The position numbers and the translations under genes are program-made. 64,000 nt of DNA from Lachnospiraceae bacterium. Lineage in GTDB: Bacteria > Bacillota > Clostridia > Lachnospirales > Lachnospiraceae. The stretch lies in the NCBI GenBank assembly GCA_021202075.1, contig JAJQDT010000147.1, positions 26,324-90,323 on the forward strand. Direction: 5' to 3'. A model generated the notes under the pieces. That model made no database searches, was not told where the DNA came from, and saw only the letters and a program-made list of their open reading frames with translations. Shown one piece after another: positions 53,326 to 61,123 of this stretch (the stretch's first letter is position 1; each line of letters opens with the position of its first letter).

Positions 53326-54300
53326 TTACAGGCCATTCACTATGTTCGCAGGCCGCTCTCCTTTGCTGACCTGCTCAAATGCGGCCCAGATGTTGCGGTG
53401 CCCTTTTCGGAAAACGCCGGTCGTCACGCCGCCGATGTGCGGAGAGAATAAGATTCCGGCTATGTCAAGCAGCGGGTGGCTGGCCGGAACCGGCTCGGGT
53501 GCAACGGTATCGAGCCCCGCTCCGGCGATCCAGCCCTCTGTCAATGCTTTCTTCAATGCCGCATTGTCCACGATTTCTCCGCGTGCCGTATTGATGAGCA
53601 GCGCGGTCGGGCGCATTTTCTTCAGGAATTCTTCATTTACCAGATGGATCGTGTCCGGCGTCACGGGCACATGGATGCTGATGATGTCACAGGTCCGGAG
53701 CATTTCGTCCCGTTCCATCCAGGAAACGCCATAACGTTTTTCCGTTTCGGAGTCCTTTCGGTGCGATGCCTGGTAGAAAATCTCACATCCAAAGGGTGCC
53801 AGCCGTTCCGCCACCGCCTTTGCGATGTCTCCAAAACCGATCAGGCCGATCCGGCATTCGCCAAGCTCAGTGATTCCGTTCACCATCATGGACTCTTTCA
53901 GCTGAATCTGCTGCCCGGCGCGGACCGCCGCATCGCCGGCCGTCACATCGCGCAAAAGACCCAGCATCAGCAGGATGGTCTGCTCTGCCACTGCATCGGC
54001 ATTCACACCACGGTTGTTGCAGACATAGATGCCCCTTTTTGCTGCGGCCGCGCAGTCAATGCCATTGTAGGCCACGCCCTCGGAATGGATGATTTTCAGA
54101 GCAGGCAGCTGTTTCATCATGCCTTCCGGCACCTGTGCGATGGCGTCTGCGGCCAGGAATTCCGCGTCCGATGCGTCCCGCGGGATCCCGCATGCGGCCT
54201 GCTCCATAGTCAGATAGATTTTCTCCACAGAATTTGCAAAGTCCGTATCCGGATAAAATTTTTCAAACCGTTCCCGGTTTCCGATTAATATTGCTTTCAT
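53326..54300 (-). CDS. D-isomer specific 2-hydroxyacid dehydrogenase
   Basis: A 324-residue NAD(H)-dependent oxidoreductase. The Rossmann motif is RIGLIGFGDIAKAVAERLAP; the catalytic residues sit in LLINTARGEIVDNAAL (Arg), the Asp/Glu in LDTVAPEPVPASHPL and the His in ILFSPHIGGVT. The N-terminal substrate domain includes ALKIIHSEGVAYNGIDCAAA. The substrate is unclear (phosphoglycerate-, glyoxylate- or lactate-type). Its start overlaps the stop of the small upstream gene 54297-54653 by four bases (ATGA), so the two are translationally coupled. Confidence 0.92.
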   Translation of the reverse strand: MKAILIGNRERFEKFYPDTDFANSVEKIYLTMEQAACGIPRDASDAEFLAADAIAQVPEGMMKQLPALKIIHSEGVAYNGIDCAAAAKRGIYVCNNRGVNADAVAEQTILLMLGLLRDVTAGDAAVRAGQQIQLKESMMVNGITELGECRIGLIGFGDIAKAVAERLAPFGCEIFYQASHRKDSETEKRYGVSWMERDEMLRTCDIISIHVPVTPDTIHLVNEEFLKKMRPTALLINTARGEIVDNAALKKALTEGWIAGAGLDTVAPEPVPASHPLLDIAGILFSPHIGGVTTGVFRKGHRNIWAAFEQVSKGERPANIVNGL

Positions 54301-54653
54301 GACGTCTCTCCCACACTTTCCAATTTCCGGCGCGCCTCTTTTTCTTCATATAACCGTTCTGTCAAAAATGCGTCGTACCACTTCATAATCGACTGATCGT
54401 CGTTCCGATATAGATTATCTCCGAGAATATAATCCAGGATTTCTTCCTGCGCATAGGACAATTCGTTTCTGCATTTCTCATTTTTCGGATCCAGCTTTGT
54501 ATAACACAGCATTTCTATCGCATGGATACAGAATTCAGCCGCTCCGATTTTATCGTTTTTATTTTTGCGGCGAATCGCCCGGGCAACCTCGCTTCCGGCG
54601 TTGCATATCTGTTCTCCGATGGGCATCTCCCACCATTTCGTCAGATCAGCCAT
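54297..54653 (-). CDS. Conserved small protein, unknown function
   Basis: A 118-residue soluble protein: MADLTKWWEMPIGEQICNAG, a basic segment ARAIRRKNKNDKIGAAEFCI, and a helical C-terminus (YDAFLTERLYEEKEARRKLE). I recognise the pattern as a conserved clostridial family that is often next to a DUF5674 gene but have no name for it. It overlaps DUF5674 at its start (13 bases) and the dehydrogenase at its end (4 bases), so all three are one transcript. No catalytic motif is visible. Confidence 0.78.
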   Translation of the reverse strand: MADLTKWWEMPIGEQICNAGSEVARAIRRKNKNDKIGAAEFCIHAIEMLCYTKLDPKNEKCRNELSYAQEEILDYILGDNLYRNDDQSIMKWYDAFLTERLYEEKEARRKLESVGETS

Positions 54654-54982
54654 AAATCTACCACCTCTCTTATTTTATCTCGGGCGGCCGGATCCGCAAC
54701 ATATCGGCCAGCCCGAGGATATCCGGCCTCCCGGTTGCGCGGTGGATTGATCAGCGAATCAAACTCAATTTCTCCGTCATCCCATATGTTGATTCCATAT
54801 AGGTTCCGCTGTGCGGAACCATGTTCCAACAGATATGTTTCCAATTCTGCATGCATTTCTGCATTGACTGCCAAAATCTTTTTTTCTACATCAACAACAC
54901 ATTTTATCATATCATCAAAATATACCCGGTGCTCTATATGCATCAGCTCATCCACAGTGACCTTCTTTTCCAGAATCAGCAT
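54641..54982 (-). CDS. DUF5674 family protein
   Basis: A 113-residue protein matching DUF5674: MLILEKKVTVDELMHIEHRV, then YFDDMIKCVVDVEKKILAVN and EMHAELETYLLEHGSAQRNL, then EIEFDSLINPPRN. The function of the family is unknown. ATG 54982 has GGAG seven bases upstream; the track start at 55027 lies in the preceding spacer. It is the first of three overlapping genes ending in the 2-hydroxyacid dehydrogenase, separated from the glycosyltransferase upstream by 135 bases. Confidence 0.85.
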   Translation of the reverse strand: MLILEKKVTVDELMHIEHRVYFDDMIKCVVDVEKKILAVNAEMHAELETYLLEHGSAQRNLYGINIWDDGEIEFDSLINPPRNREAGYPRAGRYVADPAARDKIREVVDLWLI

Positions 54983-55117
54983 ACCCTTTCTCCCCGCTTT
55001 GTTATATAGAATCTCATACAATAACAAATGATCAATTCATAAGCCACATCTGCAAACCAACGAAATACCATCGTTGTCTAAAGCCAATGCGGCTGCGGTC
55101 GACTTGTATTGTAATAA

Positions 55118-56038
55118 CTATCGTCCCTTTCCAACCTTTTTTGCAATCAGATACCGCGGCCGTCCCTTCACTTCCTCGTAAATTTTCCCAATATAATAGC
55201 CGATAATTCCGAGGCTGATCATGACCAGGCTGCCGATGCTCAGGATTAGCAAAATGACTGTCGTGAAGCCTTCGACCGCGTGGCCGGCAAAGTAGCGAAC
55301 CAGTGTCTGGATCGCGAGCAGTACGGCCGCCACAAATACGACAACTCCCGCGCATGTCACAAACTGAAGGGCAGCGGTGGAAAAGATAACGATATTTTTG
55401 ATGGCGTACTGTATGAGGGAACGGGTCGACCACTTGGATTCGCCCTCGGTGCGTTCCTGTACGTCAAATTCTACGGAAGTCGTCTTAAAGCCGATCCAGG
55501 AGGACAGCGCACGGAAAAAGACATTCCGCTCCGGCAGGGACAATAGCGCGTCCACCGCGCGGCGGTCGAGCAGCTTAAAATCTGAGGCGCGTGACATATC
55601 GATCTTCACTGCCTTTGAGATCATTTTGTAGAAAAGGCCGGCGGAAAGCCGATGCAGCGCACTTTCTTTGCCCCGGGTGCGCTTGACGCCCTCGATGACC
55701 TCATAGCCCTGCTCCCAGAGCCGGTACATTTCTACCAGCGTTTCGGGCGGATGCTGCAGGTCACAGTCCATCACAGCACAACAGTCGCCGGAAGCCTCTG
55801 CCAGCCCGGCGAGCATCGCGGCCTCTTTTCCGAAGTTGCGCGAAAAGCGGACGCCGACAACCTTCGGATTCCGGTTCGCTGCCTTTTCGATTTCCTCCCA
55901 TGTGGCGTCCTTTGAGCCGTCGTTCACAAAAACAATCTCATATTCAATCTGCTCTGCCGCCAGAATCCGGTCAATGGTGTCGGCCGCCTTCTGAATCATT
56001 TTTTCCTCATTGTATGCCGGAAGCACTACCGAGAGCAT
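55118..56038 (-). CDS. Family 2 glycosyltransferase, polyprenyl-phosphate type
   Basis: A 306-residue GT2 enzyme. The GT-A domain has LSVVLPAYNEEKMIQKAADT, the donor-binding DGSKDATWEEI, the DxD-like CAVMDCDLQHPPETLVEM and the acceptor region RTRGKESALHRLSAGLFYKM. Two C-terminal membrane helices (LQFVTCAGVVVFVAAVLLAI and VILLILSIGSLVMISLGIIG) are typical of DPM1/GtrB/ArnC-like transferases, which load a sugar onto polyprenyl phosphate for use outside the cell. Last gene of the envelope cluster, 66 bases after licD. GGGTGAG precedes the ATG. The sugar is unknown. Confidence 0.93.
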   Translation of the reverse strand: MLSVVLPAYNEEKMIQKAADTIDRILAAEQIEYEIVFVNDGSKDATWEEIEKAANRNPKVVGVRFSRNFGKEAAMLAGLAEASGDCCAVMDCDLQHPPETLVEMYRLWEQGYEVIEGVKRTRGKESALHRLSAGLFYKMISKAVKIDMSRASDFKLLDRRAVDALLSLPERNVFFRALSSWIGFKTTSVEFDVQERTEGESKWSTRSLIQYAIKNIVIFSTAALQFVTCAGVVVFVAAVLLAIQTLVRYFAGHAVEGFTTVILLILSIGSLVMISLGIIGYYIGKIYEEVKGRPRYLIAKKVGKGR

Positions 56039-56104
56039 TTATCTCACCCTTTTCCTGGCCCGGATTAACCGGAACCAAAATTTGCCAAAATATATGATCC
56101 GCTC

Positions 56105-56998
56105 TTATTTCTCTGACGCAAATATGTGATCCGCATTTACCTGCCCCGCGGCGAGTCTCTCGTACTCACCAAAATCCAGCTTTACTGAATCGTGGCTCGG
56201 ATGACGCTGATCTTCCGGCGGCATTTGCATATAGTCCCCGTACAGCCAGGTCAGATAGGCGTCATATTCCTTCGGCGCCGGGAGCGAGTATCCTTCGAAA
56301 TCCACATAGACTGCCTCATCCAGCCAGCTCTCCGGAAACGCCCCGCGCGCCATGTTCTGCCCCATGCCGTCGTACAGATAACCGGTATCCCGGTTTTGAA
56401 AAAACACCAGCGTCCGGTCGCGCATTCGGATTGCGGTTTTCATTGGAATCACGTTTTTGATGCGGCTGACGATCCAGCGGATGGCCGGATGGCTGCCGTC
56501 GCCCTTCACATCCGTATTGCCCCATTTATTAAAAACAATGGACCGGGTCACCTTCGTGACCATCCGGTGAAGCTTCTGCGACCATGGATGGGCCGCGGTT
56601 CGGTCATGAGCAAAGATGTCAAGAAAAATACCGCTGTGGATATCCGGAAACCTCGCCATAAATTCGGACGCAAATACCGTTCCATTGACACGCACTCTCG
56701 TGTACGGATTGTAATTCGGCCGCTGAAGGAACAGCTTTTCCGACAATGCGCCATCAGCCACACGCAGGAACTTTTCGTAATCCTCACGGAGCATCATCAC
56801 GTCCACATCATCGTCCCACGGGATAAATCCGTGGTGGCGGATCGCGCCGAGCAGCGTTCCGCCGCCGAGAAAATATTTGATGTCGTTCTCCCGGCAGACC
56901 CGGTCGAGCTCCAGAAGCGTGGCGAGAAGAAGCTTCTGCAGCAGCTTTAATTTGTCCGCATCCAGTTCGCAGAATTCCATATTCTCGGACAATTTCAC
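56105..56998 (-). CDS. LicD family phosphotransferase
   Basis: A 297-residue LicD protein, the family that transfers phosphocholine or other phospho-groups to cell-wall glycans. The hallmark GGGTLLGAIRHHGFIPWDDD (about residues 45-64) with DVDVMMLREDYEKF is intact, as is FLDIFAHDRTAA. The start is probably GTG at 56998 with GAGAGG six bases upstream; an internal ATG follows at codon 7. No choline pathway genes (licABC) are in the window, so the transferred group may be another phosphopolyol. In the envelope cluster between the SDR epimerase and GT2. Confidence 0.93.
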   Translation of the reverse strand: MKLSENMEFCELDADKLKLLQKLLLATLLELDRVCRENDIKYFLGGGTLLGAIRHHGFIPWDDDVDVMMLREDYEKFLRVADGALSEKLFLQRPNYNPYTRVRVNGTVFASEFMARFPDIHSGIFLDIFAHDRTAAHPWSQKLHRMVTKVTRSIVFNKWGNTDVKGDGSHPAIRWIVSRIKNVIPMKTAIRMRDRTLVFFQNRDTGYLYDGMGQNMARGAFPESWLDEAVYVDFEGYSLPAPKEYDAYLTWLYGDYMQMPPEDQRHPSHDSVKLDFGEYERLAAGQVNADHIFASEK

Positions 56999-57218
56999 TC
57001 ACGTCCTCTCCCACTTGGGCATTCTCATACATATACCGGGCAAACTTCGAATCATCCATTCTGCGGCAATCGCCCGGCCTGATCCAGGCATCGGTAAATG
57101 TTCAACGACTCATGTTCTGTCTGCCGAGTCAAATACACCTGCCCGTTACAATAATCACATGCCGAAACAATCCTGAACATGGACATGTCTGCCATGGCTC
57201 AATGATTTAATGGTTCAA

Positions 57219-58418
57219 TTATTCATTATCCGAAGCCTTCATCGACCCCATCAGCCGCTCGAACATTTCCGGAAGTCCGACCTGCGCCTGCCAGCCCAGC
57301 CCATTGAGCTTTTCTGAGCAGATCAGCATCCGCGATGTCGGCGCATAGCCGTATTTGTTCGCATCCTCCGGAATATCAAAGACCAGCCGGGAGCCGCTTT
57401 CCGGATACCGTTCAATCAGCATCTGCGCCATGCCGCGGATGGTGCTGTAGGTATCCTCGTTGGAGACGTTGTAGGCCTCGCCGTTTTCTCCGCGCAAAAG
57501 CACGGTCAGCAGCCCAAGCACCGCATCGGTTGTATAGCAATAGCAGTGCGCCTTGCCCCCGTCCGTATGCAGGACAATATCCCTGCGGCTCATAATGCTG
57601 CGGGCAAACTGCGCGAATACTCGATTCTCCGTCTTCGGAATCCCCGCGCCGAACGTCTGCGCCAGACGCGCCGTCTTTACCGGCACTTCATATTCATGCG
57701 CATATGCCGCGCAAAGTCCCTCCGCCATGCGCTTGCCCTCGGAATAGCTGCTGCGCACCTGGAGTGGATCAATGCGCCCATAGTCCGTCTCTCGGACAAT
57801 GGCGGCCGTGCAGCTGTTCTTTTCCATCTTGCCTTCAGAAAGGCCGGCAGAGCGATCCCCTTTTCCTGCATATTTCCACAGCTTCTGCGGCAGCTCCACA
57901 TAGCTTTCCGGAGACGCAACACCGTAAACCTCCATGGAAGAGAGGTACACCATACTTTTCACATGCTTTTCGCGGGCCAGCTCCAGCACATGCTCTGTCC
58001 CCTTCAGCGCAGTCAGAATTGTCTCCGCCGGATGGTCGACAAAGTCCTTCGAGGCCGTCATGCTCGCGCCATGCAGAATATAATCGACCGGCCCGTCCAC
58101 GGCAAGCGGCGAACAAATATCGCCCGTCACCAGCTCCAGTCCATCCTCCAGAAAGGCGCCCAATACCGCCTTGCCCTTTTTGGGATTGCGCACCAGTGCC
58201 GCCACGCGGATGCCCAGCGACCGCTCTGCACTCGCGCAGACCAGAGACCGCGCCAGCAGCGATCCGATCAGCCCGGTCGCCCCCGTCACCAGCACCCGTT
58301 TCCCCCGGAGCTGCTCCCAGTCAATCAGCTCCGAAGCGGCCACCTTTTCCAGATCCTCCTGGAGAATCGAATCCTCTGTCCACAATTTTTTACCCATTCC
58401 ATTTATCCCCATCTTCAT
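57219..58418 (-). CDS. NAD-dependent epimerase/dehydratase (SDR)
   Basis: A 399-residue extended SDR. The NAD motif is RVLVTGATGLIGSLLARSLV at about residues 41-60; the active-site Ser/Tyr/Lys are in VYLSSMEVYG and SYSEGKRMAEGLCAA. About 35 residues precede the Rossmann fold, and the C-terminal part (GLLTVLLRGENGEAYNVSNE) is as in sugar-nucleotide epimerases and dehydratases. It follows the cytidylyltransferase gene by 20 bases. That pairing recalls cytidylyltransferase-reductase pairs in teichoic-acid loci, but this SDR is not a TarJ-type reductase; a CDP-sugar or CDP-polyol substrate is a guess. The start is uncertain because no strong ribosome binding site precedes 58418. Confidence 0.9.
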   Translation of the reverse strand: MKMGINGMGKKLWTEDSILQEDLEKVAASELIDWEQLRGKRVLVTGATGLIGSLLARSLVCASAERSLGIRVAALVRNPKKGKAVLGAFLEDGLELVTGDICSPLAVDGPVDYILHGASMTASKDFVDHPAETILTALKGTEHVLELAREKHVKSMVYLSSMEVYGVASPESYVELPQKLWKYAGKGDRSAGLSEGKMEKNSCTAAIVRETDYGRIDPLQVRSSYSEGKRMAEGLCAAYAHEYEVPVKTARLAQTFGAGIPKTENRVFAQFARSIMSRRDIVLHTDGGKAHCYCYTTDAVLGLLTVLLRGENGEAYNVSNEDTYSTIRGMAQMLIERYPESGSRLVFDIPEDANKYGYAPTSRMLICSEKLNGLGWQAQVGLPEMFERLMGSMKASDNE

Positions 58419-58438
58419 TCAGGCTTGTCAGAAAGTGC

Positions 58439-59221
58439 TTATGCCCCGCTCCCTCTCTTGCGGTACCGCCTCATTTTGGACGCAATCCGGTCGGGCTGCG
58501 CGATCCCAAATGCCATCTCATTTTCCCGGTACTGCAGAAGCGCCCGGAACATATACACATCCTCCGGCGTGGTCACCTTGATATTGCCCCGGTTCCCAGC
58601 CACGATATGCGGCTGCCGGCCGAGCGCGCGGTAAATCGTGCAGGCATCCACCATTCCCTCATAGCGATTCTCACGCGCACGAATTTTCTCATGCGCTTCC
58701 AGGATATCTTTCATATAAAAGCTCTGCGGCGCCTGTGCAGAAAAGCTTTCGCTGCGCAGCGGCACGTCGTCCACCTTTCGCCCGTCCCGGCTCACCATGA
58801 TGGTCTCATAGCAGGGAGTTGCCGTGATCGCGCTCCCATAAGCTTTGACACTCTCAATGTTTTCTGTGATTACATCGTATTCCACACAGGGGCGGACGCC
58901 GTCATGAATCAACACAATAGAATCCCCCGGATTCTCCTCCTGCGCTTTTTTCAGGGCATTGTAAATTGAATCCTGCGCCGTCTCGCCGCCCGGAACCACC
59001 GCCGCGAGCTTGTCAATATGGTAATCCTCCGCCAGAGCCTCGGCGTACTCGATATAATCCTTACTCATGGCCAGATAAATCCGGTCGATTTCATGATGGT
59101 CCTGAAACAGCTGCAGAGTGTGGATCAGAATCGGTTTTCCATTGATTTCAAGAAACTGCTTGGGAATCCCCGCGCCCATCCGGACGCCGCTGCCCCCGGC
59201 AAAAACAATCGCCAGATTCAT
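58439..59221 (-). CDS. IspD/TarI family cytidylyltransferase
   Basis: A 260-residue cytidylyltransferase. The CTP-binding motif is AIVFAGGSGVRMGAGIPKQF followed by LEINGKPILIHTLQLF; the second conserved block is SIVLIHDGVRPCVEYDVITE and the third IKVTTPEDVYMFRAL. IspD makes CDP-methylerythritol for isoprenoids, while TarI makes CDP-ribitol for teichoic acid. The envelope-cluster context and an unusual basic C-terminus favour a TarI-like polyol or sugar phosphate role, but this is not decisive. ATG 59221 is preferred (GAGGAAG eight bases upstream); the track start is a GTG inside the ribosome binding region. Confidence 0.88.
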   Translation of the reverse strand: MNLAIVFAGGSGVRMGAGIPKQFLEINGKPILIHTLQLFQDHHEIDRIYLAMSKDYIEYAEALAEDYHIDKLAAVVPGGETAQDSIYNALKKAQEENPGDSIVLIHDGVRPCVEYDVITENIESVKAYGSAITATPCYETIMVSRDGRKVDDVPLRSESFSAQAPQSFYMKDILEAHEKIRARENRYEGMVDACTIYRALGRQPHIVAGNRGNIKVTTPEDVYMFRALLQYRENEMAFGIAQPDRIASKMRRYRKRGSGA

Positions 59222-59374
59222 CCGTCCCACTTCCTCTCTTTTCGCTCTCTTATCGCTCTCTTTTCGTTCTCACTGCGCCGTGCCTGGATGTTTCTGTGCT
59301 GCAAAACCGCATCACTCAAAACCCCGGCCATGCCGAAAACCCATTCTGTGACTCTTGCATCATCCGCGCAGCAT

Positions 59375-59458
59375 ACTGCGTCAAGGCCCTGTATGGCCTG
59401 CGATTCGCGCGCCAAACGATACAGGATGGGTAAGTTATTTCGCATCCGTTCCTTACAC
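59375..59458 (+). repeat. Dispersed intergenic repeat R2, copy D
   Basis: ATACTGCGTCAAGGCCCTGT, then ATGGCCTGCGATTCGCGCGC, then GGGTAAGTTATTTCGC. It is the most diverged R2 copy and lies between the CDP-glycerol transferase and the cytidylyltransferase gene, interrupting the envelope cluster. Confidence 0.65.
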
Positions 59459-59469
59459 TCCATGCAGAT

Positions 59470-60960
59470 TCATTTTTCAACGTCTGCATCCGGTTCCGCA
59501 AGCCCCGCAAGCTTCAGAATCCGTTCCGTCGCGTGCCCGTCGCACGCTCCGACATACGTCTCTCGAAATTCGTCAATCTCATCTGCATGAACGAGGTACC
59601 AGCTTCCGGCTGTCTGTTCAGAGAATTCTGTCGGCCGCTCAATGCTGACGTCCGGCTGTTCAGAAAATTCTGTCGGCTGCTCAATGCTGACGACTGTCTG
59701 TTTGGAGAATTTTGTCGGCTGCACAGACGGTTCGGCCGGCCTGGACAAGCTGAAAATCTCATCCTGCAGCGTTTCCCGCAGCTCTTCCTCCGTCTGCGCC
59801 AGCGGAAACGGAATGCTCCGGTAATCGATATAAAACCCTCTTGCCTGCTCATATTCGGTCAGATCCGGCGCATACAAAATCACCGGTCTGCGGTACAGCA
59901 GATAATCAAATAACACGGATGAATAATCGGTAATCAGCACATCCGCGACGGGAAAAAGCTCTTCCGTCGGAATCGAGCTATTGGAAACCTGACCATGCCG
60001 GTCAATGTGCGGATGCGCTTTTATCACGAAATACCATTCATCCTTTGATTCGTTTGCAATTTTCTGTATGACATCCAGGCCTTCCAGCACCGGCATCGCC
60101 GCATTTCCCCGGAACGTCGGCGCCCAGAGAGCAACTTTCTTCCCCGCCGCCTCCGGATGCTCCGTTTGGAACTGTGCCCGGCAGCGCGCATTCCAGGCTT
60201 CATCAAAATAGTAATCGGTCCGGCTGATTCCGGTCGCAAAAATATGTTCCCGCGATAAGCGGAGCGCCCATTCATGCACGGGCACACAGACCTCGGCGCT
60301 CATCGTTAAATATGTGTAATTGTCAAACATATTTCCGTGATATCCTTTTGGAATATCTTCTTCCGTGTCATAAGCGATTTTCTTCGTCAGCCCGCAGGAA
60401 TGCCAGAGCTGAATCACTTTCGTCTCCGGCCGTTTCCGGCAGGAGGACACCGGCAGAAAATAATCACAGATAAAAACATATTCCGCCACCGCGTACCGCC
60501 GCATGAAACGCAGCAGGTATTTCGCCATCGCGCCAAAGGAAAGCGAGTCAAAATCCGTAATGAACGTCTCAATTCTGAGAGGACCATTGATGGCAGCGTC
60601 CCCGCCTTCCGCGTCCGTTTTTGCACCTACAGGATGGATTGCATCCCCGTCAATAATGGAGGCTTTTACACTTGCAAGACGGGCTGTATCATCAGCCACA
60701 TTGGAAACAGATTGCAGTTTCTCCGGGCCACAGCCAGTTTCACCGGCAGCCTGACCATCCGGATTTTCCTGATAATGCTCCTGAAGATCTCTCATCGTCC
60801 CGGCCATCTTGCGCATGGAAAAAGGCATCTTGGTATGGTGCGCATCCGCGAAAATCACCAGCCCCTTCTCCACCGGTTTTGTCCGGTAAAGGCTGTAAAT
60901 CAGAGGAAGAACGACATTCTGCAGCAGCATTTTTATCCATTGTTTGATTCGAAACGTCAT
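59470..60960 (-). CDS. CDP-glycerol glycerophosphotransferase family protein
   Basis: A 496-residue TagB/TagF-like enzyme that transfers polyol-phosphate from a CDP donor to a polyprenyl-linked acceptor. Family marks are IQLWHSCGLTKKIAYDTEED, FATGISRTDYYFDE, VALWAPTFRGN, KAHPHIDRHG, DVLITDYSSVLFDYLL and PVILYAPDLTEYEQARGFYI. Two inserts are odd: about 60 residues near position 70-130 (ADDTARLASVKASIIDGDAI), and a 14-residue tandem unit repeated about 2.6 times near 425-465 (TEFSEQPDVSIERP). Start at ATG 60960 (GAGG nine bases upstream). A membrane-proximal amphipathic N-terminus (WIKMLLQNVVLPLIYSLYRT) suggests membrane association. Confidence 0.93.
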   Translation of the reverse strand: MTFRIKQWIKMLLQNVVLPLIYSLYRTKPVEKGLVIFADAHHTKMPFSMRKMAGTMRDLQEHYQENPDGQAAGETGCGPEKLQSVSNVADDTARLASVKASIIDGDAIHPVGAKTDAEGGDAAINGPLRIETFITDFDSLSFGAMAKYLLRFMRRYAVAEYVFICDYFLPVSSCRKRPETKVIQLWHSCGLTKKIAYDTEEDIPKGYHGNMFDNYTYLTMSAEVCVPVHEWALRLSREHIFATGISRTDYYFDEAWNARCRAQFQTEHPEAAGKKVALWAPTFRGNAAMPVLEGLDVIQKIANESKDEWYFVIKAHPHIDRHGQVSNSSIPTEELFPVADVLITDYSSVLFDYLLYRRPVILYAPDLTEYEQARGFYIDYRSIPFPLAQTEEELRETLQDEIFSLSRPAEPSVQPTKFSKQTVVSIEQPTEFSEQPDVSIERPTEFSEQTAGSWYLVHADEIDEFRETYVGACDGHATERILKLAGLAEPDADVEK

Positions 60961-61123
60961 CTGCAATTTCCTCTTTTCCAGGCCTGGCTGCTGCAATATC
61001 CTTTATCCGCCCATGCAGTTACAGCGATTTCTCCTTTTTCATGAGCCGGTTCCTCATCTGTCATCTGACAGTATTGCTTACCCTCATCGCAGGATGGCCG
61101 CTGCTTAACATGCTCATCCCTCA

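Noticed and set aside
341-59458. R1/R2/R3 elements considered as CRISPR or IS ends
   Set aside because: Copies are scattered singly rather than in arrays, and no transposase is adjacent to them.
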